Positions 1-8,986 of a DNA stretch of 64,000 nucleotides are shown one piece after another. Source of the DNA: Chloroflexota bacterium (GTDB lineage Bacteria; Chloroflexota; Anaerolineae; Anaerolineales; UBA11579). The position numbers were made by a program, and so were the translations under genes. The notes below the pieces were generated by a model, which saw nothing but the letters and a program-made list of their open reading frames with translations, searched no databases and had not been told where the DNA came from. The stretch covers positions 43,429-107,428 of the forward strand of contig VRUJ01000009.1 of the NCBI GenBank assembly GCA_019456165.1, written 5' to 3'. Positions within the stretch are counted from its first letter, which is position 1. Each line of letters opens with the position of its first letter.

Positions 1-1
1 G

Positions 2-613
2 CTGGACGCAGATGAAGCCCTCACCTCTAATTTTCAACAAAACAACCTATTACGAAAATTAATCTTAGGGTTGGAGCCTGGAGATGTCATCAAATTAATA
101 CTTATCAATTTATGGCGGGGGGTGAACCAATATCGGCGAGACCATTCGGTGTGGACTGGCACCACCTTCCCCATCGTTTTATGTGACGATGGAAAAAGTG
201 AGCTGGAAAAAGGCTTTGCCCATTTTCCCCGGCTTCCAGTGAGGGCGGGGAAGCAGCATATTATCCAGGGAGATGAGTACGGTTTGCTGCATTTCCAATA
301 TGTGAATTGGCGTAACCTTCTAATAAAGCAAGCGTGGTACCGCTGCCTGGAAAAGCTCCATTTACCCAATAAAACCACTGCCGAAATTAATGCGCGGTAT
401 GCGCCCAGCAAAGACGAATCCGGACTAGGGACAAGCCCCTGCCATCTTGATTGGTTAGATGGGTATCCCTTTTTTACGCCTAATATATTCGAGCGACCCG
501 AAACCTGGCGCGAAAAGCAGATCGGGAAATGGATCCAAGAATATGGGGAAGATTACTTTTCACATTTGGATATTTGGGATATTGATTGGAATTTTGAAGA
601 GAGTAGAAGCTAA
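2..613 (+). CDS. Glycosyltransferase family 2, C-terminal part (cut by window start)
   Basis: The frame is open from the first bases of the window to the stop at 611-613, so the gene starts outside. The first residues read LDADEAL, the metal-binding and acceptor-site motif found about 90-130 residues into GT2 (GT-A fold) enzymes, so only the N-terminal nucleotide-sugar half is missing. A TTG at 71 could be called as a start but would cut the protein inside the catalytic domain. The rest is rich in Trp and His with no membrane segment. It probably transfers a sugar to a surface polysaccharide in the cytoplasm, as suggested by the glycosyltransferases that follow. Donor and acceptor cannot be told. 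Confidence 0.75.
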   Translation: MDADEALTSNFQQNNLLRKLILGLEPGDVIKLILINLWRGVNQYRRDHSVWTGTTFPIVLCDDGKSELEKGFAHFPRLPVRAGKQHIIQGDEYGLLHFQYVNWRNLLIKQAWYRCLEKLHLPNKTTAEINARYAPSKDESGLGTSPCHLDWLDGYPFFTPNIFERPETWREKQIGKWIQEYGEDYFSHLDIWDIDWNFEESRS

Positions 614-688
614 GGTTTTAGGATCCTATGGTTTATACTTTTATAGATTACATATCAACGTAGACCATAAATTTTCTAAAGGGAAAAG

Positions 689-1630
689 ATGTCAATTAGG
701 GTAAGTGTGATTACTTCAGTTTTTAGAGGGAAGGATTACTTAACCCAATTCTTTGAAAATGTACGCTCTCAAACCTATTTCGACGACATGGAAATAGTGC
801 TAATCCATAATGAGCCGCCCCAAAGAGAATTACAAAGTGTAAATGAGTTTAAAGATCAATGTCCAGATCACATTCAACATATTGTCATTGATAAAGTGGA
901 ACAAATCGGCGCCTCTTGGAACCGGGGATGCAAAAAGGCCAGAGGGGAGTTTCTTGCGATTTGGAATGTCAATGACCGGCGAACTGATCTATCTATTGAG
1001 AGTCAGGTTGAAGCTCTGGACAATTCTCCATTTGCAGTGATGTCTTATGGAGATTATTATCGTGTCCCGCAATATGGATCAACTGAAGGAGTCCTGGTAT
1101 CCACCCCTGAGTTTTCTTTAACGCTTTTCAGAAGAAGTTTTCCCCAAGGAGGAGCGTTTTATATGTGGCGAAAAGAGATCATCAACGTTGTCGGTGGTTT
1201 TGACGAACAATTGATTGCCCTAGATTATGATTTTTCTCTCCGAATCGCTATTAATGGTTTCCATATGGTTCGAACCAACACGCTTCTGGGATATTTTACA
1301 AACAGTGTGGATGGGCTAAGTACACGTAGTGGGGGGGAACAAGCCATAAAAGAAAACAATATGTTATTTTATAGATACGCGATCTACGACAAGATACGAA
1401 TTAAATATTATCCTCAGATTTTTGCGTTTGAAATAGATCGGCTTCTTGTATCAGGGGAATGGGTACCCATTGGCGATCTATGGAGTAATTATAAAAAATA
1501 CAGAAGGCAAAGAATATTCTTGTGGTTGCTTTTCCCCATCAGAGATATCCTTCGAGCCGTTTTTAGGGCCTTGGGTATTTTGCCTGCAATTTACCAGTTT
1601 CAAAAAAAGGTTATGAAGAAAGAGATCTAG
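689..1630 (+). CDS. Glycosyltransferase family 2
   Basis: The 313-residue protein opens with the GT2 first strand (VSVITSVFRGKDYL) and has the usual layout of a GT-A domain over about residues 4-220. The metal-site region reads WNVNDRRTD instead of a classical DxD, a variant known in some GT2 enzymes. A later GGFDEQLIALDYDF stretch matches the GGFDE...ED catalytic base region. The C-terminus is basic and amphipathic and may touch the membrane. ATG at 689 follows an A/G-rich stretch and lies 75 bases after the preceding glycosyltransferase stop, so the two are probably co-transcribed. The sugar specificity is unknown. Confidence 0.85.
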   Translation: MSIRVSVITSVFRGKDYLTQFFENVRSQTYFDDMEIVLIHNEPPQRELQSVNEFKDQCPDHIQHIVIDKVEQIGASWNRGCKKARGEFLAIWNVNDRRTDLSIESQVEALDNSPFAVMSYGDYYRVPQYGSTEGVLVSTPEFSLTLFRRSFPQGGAFYMWRKEIINVVGGFDEQLIALDYDFSLRIAINGFHMVRTNTLLGYFTNSVDGLSTRSGGEQAIKENNMLFYRYAIYDKIRIKYYPQIFAFEIDRLLVSGEWVPIGDLWSNYKKYRRQRIFLWLLFPIRDILRAVFRALGILPAIYQFQKKVMKKEI

Positions 1631-1886
1631 GTCTTTTAGCATACATCATACATCGCTCGCCCTATATGTAATTTCCCAGAAAGTCGATAATAAAATCTCC
1701 CAGCGTTTAATTCTAACAATTCTTTCCATGTAAGGGCTATATAAACATCATCGACTCACCCATTCCAAGATCTTAAAGCCAGACTGAATTAGCGCTGACT
1801 CTAAAGTATTTTAAACTAAATGGGTCAAGTGAATTTTCATTCCTGGTTTTAGAGGATAGAAAGGAGTACTGGACCGATCGAAGGAT

Positions 1887-2069
1887 TTAATGTTTTATAC
1901 GCGAATTCTTACCAAATGGGGGGGGTTCATTCGGCACCACCAGGGCAATTATCCCCTTGGGTTTGAGCAGGTGGTGAACTATTATTAGTTTGATTCCTGG
2001 TTGAATAAGATGTTCCAACACATGCCACTCGGAAGTTCCCTTTAAACAGCACTTCGTTAAAATTATTAG
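1887..2069 (-). pseudogene. Remnant of a SAM-dependent methyltransferase
   Basis: On the minus strand this frame reads VLEHLIQPGI, then HHLLKPKGIIALVVPNE, the order and spacing of the conserved region after the SAM site in type 11/23 methyltransferases (vlEHl..P....rlLkpgG.l...vPN). It is open only between a stop at 2070-2072 and a stop at 1887-1889 and has no upstream SAM-binding motif, so it is a decayed fragment. A different frame over the same bases (1927-2109) is open by chance. The remaining parts of the 625-base gap (1631-1886 and 2070-2255) are AT-rich and I see nothing else in them. Confidence 0.5.
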
Positions 2070-2255
2070 TCACTTCGATTAACATAAATCTTTTGGAATT
2101 GGTCCGCATATGACCACACGTGAGTAAATCGGTATTAATTTCAATTGGATTACGGCTTTCCTCTCCTGTTTACCTAAACCAGAGATACACTTTGATTGGC
2201 TAAAGGCAAGTCTTCTATTAATTGATGGAAACGATCAAAGCGGGGATCTAGTAAC

Positions 2256-4175
2256 TTATTGATTTTTATGTGGTTGAAATGAGTAAACTACAAAACCCAC
2301 ACTGTAAGGTTCATGCAATATTAGTTCTAGATGCCAACGGTCATCGGATTCAATGATCGATTTTAACTCTTTCATCGTTTCTGAATGCCATTGATATATA
2401 ATCATTATTGAACCTGGACGCAAATATTCTAAAAAAAAGTGATAATGCTTCTGTGGTTCAAATGTAGTCTCGGAACCGAATAGAAAAACACAATCAGCTT
2501 GATGGTCACTTTCTTTAATGTATGACAAGAATTGCTCTGGACTCACCCCATACAAGAACTCTACGTAAGGTACCAGCTCAGATAGTTTAGTCTTGTAAGT
2601 ATTTACCACTTGATGAAATGAGTATTCAGCGTCCAGAAATATTAATTTGCCTTGCCCAATTTGTTTAAAAGCCTTTGCGAGGAAAAAAGTATTGCCCTCA
2701 CTTGTGTAATCGCCAACTTCAAAACAATATCTAGGTTTTAAGGATTTTATTGTGTTAAATAATGCTTCCCGGTCTTTGATATACATCTGCCCTCGTAGAG
2801 AACGAAATCCTTCAAAGAAAAAACGGTCGCTTCGAGTGAAACGCCATCTGTCTACTACGAAATATTTAATCTTTTCCAAACTATTTAATTCATGATAGTT
2901 ATGTAATAGTTTTTGCTTATATTCTTCAATATTTATTTTTTGAATAGAATTTACGAAGCGCCAAATATTTTTTGACCAATTTGCTATCCAAAATAAAACT
3001 TTTAGGGGCAATCTCAATAGTCGAATTTGTTTGAGTTGATTCAAAAATTTTCGGTATGAGGTGGAATCTGGGGTTACAAAATAAGAAACTAAATTTTGGG
3101 TTAAGGTTCGCACCGGGAGTTTATTCCCAGATAATCCCAGTGAGACCTCCAGGAATTTGATATGAATAATCTTATAATCAAAGCCATTTACCAGCGCTTT
3201 TGAAAAATGATCTAATGCCTTGCGATAATCTTTATTATTGAGATGATAGCTGCCGAGCCAGTACTGCTCAAATCGATCCTCAGAATTCTGAAATTTTCTT
3301 GCAACCTCATCAACCCCCATTTGAATGAGTTCCTTATAGTTCTCACCATATATTTCTTTCCTGCCGCGCACAATGCCAGCCATTTCAGCTGGATGTGGTT
3401 TCCCTTCTATTTCAAATAAGGAGTTGCTGTATATTTGATTTTTGATCGAATCATTAAATATATAAATGAATTCATCAAGTACTTTTAACCAGTTCCAGTT
3501 GACCCTGCCGGCTTTGGCCTCTCGGACATAGTAGTTATCATGATAATTTATTCTATGGTAATAAACTGCATCAGGGCAGGTGTAAGCGGTAAGCCCGTTG
3601 CACAAAAAGCGAAATGCAAATCCCTGGCTATCAAACCCATGATCAATAGGATACCCATTGATCCGGTAAAAAGCTTCACGCGTAACTAAAAAAGTTGAAT
3701 TTAATGAACAGAGACTGGGATTAAGAAAGGATTCAAAACGCACTTTTTCCCCTGGGCCTTCAAATATATCAACGCGTTCGACATCGTTTACATCAATACC
3801 ATTGAATTTTATGGAAGTGCTAATTCCAACCCCATCACATTTTTTCTCTTGCCAGAAAGTTATCATATTCTCCAGCGTGTTTTCACTCAGTAAGTCATCG
3901 CTGTCAAGGCAAAAGATGATTTCTCCATCACTGTTATCTACACCAGTATTGCGCGCTGCCCCGCCCCCAAGATTAGTTTTGTGCCTTACAAGCTTTATCC
4001 CTGGATACTTGTTTGCAAGTTTCTCCATGATGTCATGAGTCTTGTCTATGGAGCCATCGTCTACCAAGGTGACATCAAAAGGTGTGGATAGTTTTTGGCG
4101 AAAAACGGAATCAACGGCTTCTTCTAATGTGCCTACACTATTATAACAAGGGACAATAATGGATAGTTTGGTCAT
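2256..4175 (-). CDS. Fusion of GT2 glycosyltransferase and methyltransferase-like domain
   Basis: This 639-residue protein has two recognisable ends. Residues 1 to about 230 are a complete GT2 domain: LSIIVPCYNSVGTLEE, VDDGSIDKTHD, GGGAARNTGVD, the metal motif CLDSDDLL and a GYPIDHGFDSQGF acceptor region. The middle (about 250-440) is helical with a short TPR-like piece (YWLGSYHLNNKDYRKALDHF). From about 470 the protein looks like a class I SAM methyltransferase or its relative (CFEVGDYTSEGNTF, LIFLDAEYSFHQ, DCVFLFGSE), but the glycine-rich loop is weak, so activity is uncertain. It likely adds and decorates a sugar in the surface polysaccharide. It stands alone on the minus strand, with its promoter expected in the AT-rich gap before it. 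Confidence 0.8.
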   Translation of the reverse strand: MTKLSIIVPCYNSVGTLEEAVDSVFRQKLSTPFDVTLVDDGSIDKTHDIMEKLANKYPGIKLVRHKTNLGGGAARNTGVDNSDGEIIFCLDSDDLLSENTLENMITFWQEKKCDGVGISTSIKFNGIDVNDVERVDIFEGPGEKVRFESFLNPSLCSLNSTFLVTREAFYRINGYPIDHGFDSQGFAFRFLCNGLTAYTCPDAVYYHRINYHDNYYVREAKAGRVNWNWLKVLDEFIYIFNDSIKNQIYSNSLFEIEGKPHPAEMAGIVRGRKEIYGENYKELIQMGVDEVARKFQNSEDRFEQYWLGSYHLNNKDYRKALDHFSKALVNGFDYKIIHIKFLEVSLGLSGNKLPVRTLTQNLVSYFVTPDSTSYRKFLNQLKQIRLLRLPLKVLFWIANWSKNIWRFVNSIQKINIEEYKQKLLHNYHELNSLEKIKYFVVDRWRFTRSDRFFFEGFRSLRGQMYIKDREALFNTIKSLKPRYCFEVGDYTSEGNTFFLAKAFKQIGQGKLIFLDAEYSFHQVVNTYKTKLSELVPYVEFLYGVSPEQFLSYIKESDHQADCVFLFGSETTFEPQKHYHFFLEYLRPGSIMIIYQWHSETMKELKSIIESDDRWHLELILHEPYSVGFVVYSFQPHKNQ

Positions 4176-4578
4176 GGGATTAATTCATACATTGATTCAA
4201 TCCTGAATATCTTTTCTAATCCTGTAAATATTTATACATGCTCAGATCTTCGAGGAGTTTTTACATTCAAATAAATTCATTATGGTGTGCATAACTAACT
4301 GATTTATTATTAGATCACTTAGTTATTTGTATTTAATCGTTTTGTCAACCAATTCAACTTTGACTAACTCGAGTTGCTCATTTATCATACCCTAAAATCC
4401 ATCAAGTATTTATCAGGATAATGACATCAAATTGGAGAGGGTAATTATTAACCTAACTAGCCAATGACGCTCTTGATTATCTGGCTGTAGCTGCCAACTT
4501 TTATAGGTTATACCCTGGTCAAATACACCTAATGCGCCTCAAGGCATTTTTCCCAATAGTCTTTAGTGGATGGAATTG
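4176..4578. other. Intergenic gap, AT-rich, no gene seen
   Basis: This stretch of about 400 bases separates the GT2-methyltransferase start from the Stealth gene stop. It is AT-rich, has many stops in all frames, and shows no strong hairpin or recognisable gene remnant. It must hold the promoter of the gene ending at 2256. Confidence 0.6.
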
Positions 4579-5568
4579 TCATTCCTTTAACTCCATTGAG
4601 GAAGGCTGAGGAAAATATAAACGCATAAAAATCTTGAAAATCAACATTCCTGGGTTAAAAATACCAATTTTGTCAGCAAGATCATCATTAACACAAAAAT
4701 ATTTTGGTTTCAACTTGAATATCTCTCTAAAGTCTCGCAATATTTTTTTGAAAGATGGCTTCAACATCAATAATCTATAATCCGGTGAACCCCAGGGCAG
4801 CAAGATGATCTTATGTTTATCCTTTTGGTCGGCTGAGTCTAACAAAGCGTAAAAATATAGTATCTTGAGGGCGACATCATTGGCAGCCCGAAATTTATGA
4901 GAACAGGTCTCGGCATATTCTTTTGAAAACTGCTGTTCAAGTTCAATCAATATATCGCGATCATATAACTGAGGCAAATGCGCTGGCACCAAACGAGAAT
5001 ATTTTTGGCCCCATTGCTGCTCCACTAAATTCTGGGTATAAGCGTAGGCTTGATCATGAATTTCTTTAGATTCAGTAGGTATAGGTATATCATCCAAATA
5101 AATGATATGTCCCCCAGAAGCTATAATAAAATCTTCAGGAAGAACAGCCCTCCCTAGGAAGATATCATCATTAAAATATAAGAATTTTTGAGAAAGCCCG
5201 GGGATGCGATGCAAATTCAATTCAATCGAATGTGAATTGAAAGTAGGCAAATGAGAGGATTCTTTAAAAACAGTATGATGAGAAACCAAAGATATCTTAG
5301 GGTGGTTTAGATCTAACCAGATGGGATGCTGCCCATTGGTGAGGATATGAATTGTACGCACCCAAGGGGCAAATTTCTCAACCGAACGCAGAGAGTATCT
5401 AAGTTCTTTATTATCTCTAAAGCGATGATTGCCAACCCCACTCACCGAGTATAGGGTTTTTTCAGTCGCTGAGGATTTCTTTAGCATTTCTTGGAAGGCA
5501 GGGTTGTCTCCATCAACCCAGGTGTAAACAATATCTATGCCTTCAAATTTCGGATCTTGTCTAACCAT
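4579..5568 (-). CDS. Stealth family sugar-phosphate transferase
   Basis: The 329-residue protein has the conserved Stealth blocks in order. CR1 is near residues 11-24 (DIVYTWVDGDNPAF). CR2 is near 49-150 (RFRDNKELRYSLRSVEK, then LTNGQHPIWL and FLYFNDDIFLG). CR3 is near 222-243 (HKFRAANDVALKIL). A CR4-like NDDLAD lies near 305. Stealth proteins are hexose-1-phosphate or sugar-phosphate transferases that make phosphodiester-linked capsular polymers, with relatives in GlcNAc-1-phosphotransferase. The ATG at 5568 overlaps the end of the upstream GT4 gene by 8 bases, so translation is coupled. Its presence implies that the polymer made here contains sugar-phosphate bonds, which is inference. Confidence 0.88.
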   Translation of the reverse strand: MVRQDPKFEGIDIVYTWVDGDNPAFQEMLKKSSATEKTLYSVSGVGNHRFRDNKELRYSLRSVEKFAPWVRTIHILTNGQHPIWLDLNHPKISLVSHHTVFKESSHLPTFNSHSIELNLHRIPGLSQKFLYFNDDIFLGRAVLPEDFIIASGGHIIYLDDIPIPTESKEIHDQAYAYTQNLVEQQWGQKYSRLVPAHLPQLYDRDILIELEQQFSKEYAETCSHKFRAANDVALKILYFYALLDSADQKDKHKIILLPWGSPDYRLLMLKPSFKKILRDFREIFKLKPKYFCVNDDLADKIGIFNPGMLIFKIFMRLYFPQPSSMELKE

Positions 5569-6745
5569 CTAAACGTGTCTTGTCAATTACTGCGAGGAGT
5601 TTTTCCATCACAGTTTTTTTAGAAAAATTTAGGAGCACGGTTTTTTGAAGCTCTGCGCCCTTTTTTGCAGCCCTCTCTTGATCATTGAAAACCTTTTTCA
5701 TCAATCGGGAAGCATGTTTTAAATCAGGGTTTGCCCACCTTTGACCAGGCGCGAAATTTTCACCCCGCCATTTCGTTTGAACAGGAATAAGATCATAATC
5801 CACAAGATAGGATAAATCATCAGGCAAATAATCTAACTGACCACCAAAGCCGGTCATGATGACCGGCTTTCCGAGGGAGGCTGCATCAAAAGCGCCCAAA
5901 CCCCATCCTTCAGAGCGGCACAGCGAAATATAACAATCACTAGTTTGGTGCAGCATGTAGATTTCATCTTCACCAATCTCATTTGAAATCACCTGTACCT
6001 TGGCGGGAGATTTGTACCCTCTTTTTAATAATGCAACACGAATTTTTGTTCTTAAAAGAATTTTTTCCAAGACATGCGGTCTGATCGATTTAGTCCAATC
6101 CAAGGAAGTGGTTTTTATCACTAAATTGGTGGGGTCGTCGGCAGAAAATGTCTCCCAATAGGCTTTGAGAAGCATGGGGATCGCTTTTCTTTCCGACCAT
6201 GTTCCAATGAAATAAAAGGTGTATTCTTTTTCAGGTTTGAGCTTTGCTGATTCTGCTTTATCTGTAAAACGGGGATTGACCATATGGGGTACAACATTGA
6301 TCGGAATGGTAATGCCCCCCTGTTGAAAAACTTTCTTATTCCATTCTGTGGGGACTATCACCCTGTGGAGCATATTTATCGGTCCTACCCAAAAAGGTGG
6401 AATCCGATCTGTTTCCCACACGGTATATCCGATAATTTTTTTATCCAGCTCTTTTTCGATCCACCAGGGATACTTTGACGGCCCAAGATGGAGAATGACA
6501 GTATCATACTCTATGCTGCGATTTAAGTAAGGGTCAAGCTGCGGATCACCGACCTTGGTTTTGGTTATCAAACTCCATCGCATATCACCTGAGAGGCGGT
6601 CCTGTATCGGAGCCCAAGTGAGCGGGATACCTTGATTAACCAATCCCAACATATAATTTTTTGCAGCATTAAAGTACCCGCCTGAATCGTAATAGGATAC
6701 ATATTTGATACCTTTGATCAAGACACACTGCTCATTTTTACTCAA
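5561..6745 (-). CDS. Glycosyltransferase family 4 (GT-B fold)
   Basis: The 394-residue protein has the C-terminal Rossmann domain of GT-B enzymes: FIGTWSERKAIPMLLKAY near residue 190, and the donor-binding E-x7-E region CRSEGWGLGAFDAASLGKP near 280-298 followed by GGQLDYL. The N-terminal acceptor half is less conserved. The start is TTG at 6745, overlapping the TGA of the broken FkbM gene by four bases, and the end overlaps the Stealth gene by eight. The three genes therefore form one tightly packed operon. It probably acts in the cytoplasm on a lipid-linked glycan; the sugar is not known. Confidence 0.85.
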   Translation of the reverse strand: MSKNEQCVLIKGIKYVSYYDSGGYFNAAKNYMLGLVNQGIPLTWAPIQDRLSGDMRWSLITKTKVGDPQLDPYLNRSIEYDTVILHLGPSKYPWWIEKELDKKIIGYTVWETDRIPPFWVGPINMLHRVIVPTEWNKKVFQQGGITIPINVVPHMVNPRFTDKAESAKLKPEKEYTFYFIGTWSERKAIPMLLKAYWETFSADDPTNLVIKTTSLDWTKSIRPHVLEKILLRTKIRVALLKRGYKSPAKVQVISNEIGEDEIYMLHQTSDCYISLCRSEGWGLGAFDAASLGKPVIMTGFGGQLDYLPDDLSYLVDYDLIPVQTKWRGENFAPGQRWANPDLKHASRLMKKVFNDQERAAKKGAELQKTVLLNFSKKTVMEKLLAVIDKTRLDG

Positions 6746-7649
6746 TCATCTCCTATATTCCTAGCATCGAAATGACCTATACTGGAGGAATTAGGGGTAA
6801 GGGTTACCTCGAACCCTTTTTGCTCCAATTTTTCAACCAGCATCTGGGTTTTGTATTCTTTATAGTGAGGAAGTTTGGCAATTGGCGCTAGATATTTCAT
6901 TGCTGTAGAATCCACCTCATGGTATTCTCCAATAATACGGTCCGCCTTGGATAATAGTTTACTAGTCAGAAGAATTGGGAATTCACTCCCCTCACAATCC
7001 AACTTCAAGAGTTTTACTTGCTCAAATTTGGCGAGAATATAATCTAAAGGGATACTATTACCTCCGTGAAAAACTCTGGAGGAACTTTAATGGTTTTTCG
7101 GGAATTAAATTTTATGATATGGTCTGTAAATAACACACTGCCTGCACCGGTATTTTCATCTTGATAACCAGAAAAAAGCAAGTTATAAGTTGGGTCTATG
7201 TCACTACGGAAAACAGCCCGGGTAAAAAGTTGCACACCCTTAAGATCACCTAGAAAACTGGTAAACAGATGGGCATTTTCTTTATCAGGCTCATAACTAT
7301 AAATATTTCTGCTTCCCTTATAATGGCATAAATAACTAAAAATACCAATATGCGCCCCAATATCGATGATCACATCATTTGGTTCAAAATTTTCTTTTGA
7401 CAGATAATATTCATCTCTCAAAAGAATTTCGTCAATGATATTAGATTTTTCGAACATAGTTCGCGCAATAAACCGTTTATGGTTTGAACGGTAACGCCAT
7501 TGATTACTGGCACGAATAAAACGTTTTTCGTGTTCTAAAACATTAAAATATTTGAGTATCCCATAAACCCAAATTTTGACCAAGGTTTTGGAATTGAATA
7601 TTACTCTCTGCAAAAAAGGGGCAGCTTTGATAAAATCCATTTCATCCAA
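6742..7649 (-). pseudogene. FkbM family methyltransferase interrupted by a frameshift
   Basis: Two consecutive minus-strand frames together make one FkbM methyltransferase. The first (7649 down to 7044, 201 residues) holds the SAM site VIIDIGAHIGIFSYL and SYEPDKENAH. The second (open from about 7090 down to 6742) holds RVFHGGNSIPLDYIL and KLDCEGSEFPIL, the FkbM C-terminal signature. The frame changes by one near 7075-7095, where the first frame drifts off and stops. Restoring one base there would give a normal protein of about 300 residues. It could be a true mutation or an assembly error. FkbM enzymes O-methylate sugars or lipids, and its place at the head of the GT4-Stealth operon fits glycan methylation. 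Confidence 0.8.
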
Positions 7650-7704
7650 TTTATTCTAAATGGCAGTTAATTAATATAAGTAATTTTGAAACACCAAGTG
7701 GGAT

Positions 7705-7710
7705 TATAAT
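7705..7710 (+). promoter_or_regulatory. Perfect -10 box close to the start codon
   Basis: TATAAT ends six bases before the ATG of the glycosyltransferase at 7717, so transcription would begin at or next to the start codon and give a leaderless mRNA. No good -35 box is present at the usual distance. Confidence 0.4.
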
Positions 7711-7716
7711 TCAATT

Positions 7717-8676
7717 ATGCCTAGACTTAGCATTGTTATTCCTACCTATAATCGGGGCCATTATATCTTTGAATGTCTTCAAAGTATCTGGGATCAAGGG
7801 TATCAAGATTATGAAATCCTGGTGGTAGACGATGGGTCAACCGATAATACACTAGAAATTCTGCAACCGCTAATAGAAAATAAAAAGGTGAAGTTGTTGC
7901 ATCAAACCAAAAGCGGTGCGGCGGCGGCCAGGAATAAAGGGGTGATAAACGCTACCGGAGAACTGATCGCTTTTTTAGATTCGGACGATATTTTTTATCC
8001 AAGTAAGCTTAAAAAGCAGGCAGAATATATGGATCAACACCCAAGTGTAATGATACTTCATTCAAATTTTAATAAGTTTGATGATTTTGGAAACGACCTG
8101 GGAACTAAATACACATCTTTTTTTTCTGGACATATATATCCAGAAATATTATTGTATTGGGAAATGTTGATGGCTACTTCTTGTGTAATAGTAAGAGCTG
8201 ATTTATTTAATGAGATCGGCTTATTTGATGAGGATCTAACCTCTGCTGAAGATCTTGATCTTTGGGCAAGAATCGCAAGAAAGTACCCAATCCACCACAT
8301 GCCTGAAATCTTGGCTGGAATTCGAGTACATCCCCAAAATATATCGGTGGATAAATCCAAAATGGCAGAAAGACATTTAAAATACTTACACAAAGCTGCT
8401 AAAGAAGATCCGAATTTAGGGGAAGCGTTTGAAAAAAAAATGTATTCCAGGCTGTTTATGTATTCTGGATTTAATATGCTCGGTGAAGGAACACAAAAAG
8501 AGATGCAAATTGTCAGAAAGTTTATGGTGACATCTTTGAAATATTGGCCTCGGCAACTAAAAAGCTTGCTTGGATATCTGGCCTCGTTATTAGATCAAAA
8601 ATCCAGATATCGCTTGACCTTGATCTGGAGGCCTATTCGAGATCAGCGCTTGGCAATAAAAAAAATTTTCCCTTGA
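7717..8676 (+). CDS. Glycosyltransferase family 2
   Basis: A 319-residue GT2 enzyme with all classical marks: LSIVIPTYNRGHYIFE at the N-terminus, VVDDGSTDNT, GAAAARNKGV, the DxD-type FLDSDDIFYPSKL near residue 88, and the catalytic-base region TSAEDLDLWARIA near 190. The C-terminal 100 residues are basic and helical. It is read divergently from the FkbM-GT4-Stealth operon across a 67-base gap and converges on the ABC exporter genes. It should add a sugar to the polysaccharide exported by that transporter. No close ribosome-binding site precedes the ATG, in line with a leaderless transcript. Confidence 0.9.
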   Translation: MPRLSIVIPTYNRGHYIFECLQSIWDQGYQDYEILVVDDGSTDNTLEILQPLIENKKVKLLHQTKSGAAAARNKGVINATGELIAFLDSDDIFYPSKLKKQAEYMDQHPSVMILHSNFNKFDDFGNDLGTKYTSFFSGHIYPEILLYWEMLMATSCVIVRADLFNEIGLFDEDLTSAEDLDLWARIARKYPIHHMPEILAGIRVHPQNISVDKSKMAERHLKYLHKAAKEDPNLGEAFEKKMYSRLFMYSGFNMLGEGTQKEMQIVRKFMVTSLKYWPRQLKSLLGYLASLLDQKSRYRLTLIWRPIRDQRLAIKKIFP

Positions 8677-8986
8677 TTGGATTTTGATTTAAGGAATGAA
8701 TGGTATCGGGCAGATAGCATATAAAGATTTCAAACAAGGTTCAATTACCTTAGCCTTGTATCCTTCAAAACTTGAAATTAATAAATGCTTACAATTTTCT
8801 TGACTAAAATCAGGGGGGTTTTTTATTGTTTTCAATTGAGAAAATACTTTTCATAGTTAAATTTAGTTAATTATCTCAGTTTCGGATAATAAAAGGTTCC
8901 AGATTAGAATTAGCTAATATATTAACACGATAGCCTCTAATTGAGAAAGCGTGGGATAGTAAATGCATTTTCATTTTGTGAGTAGG
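8677..8986. other. Intergenic gap between convergent genes
   Basis: About 310 AT-rich bases lie between the stops of the plus-strand glycosyltransferase and the minus-strand ABC ATPase. I see no gene remnant and no convincing terminator; a T-run near 8820 lacks a good stem. Confidence 0.5.

Noticed and set aside
1927..2109. A 60-codon minus-strand frame
   Set aside because: The methyltransferase-like motifs are in another frame of the same bases, so this frame is chance.
8810..8830. Terminator downstream of the 7717 glycosyltransferase
   Set aside because: There is a G-run and T-run but no stable stem before the Ts.
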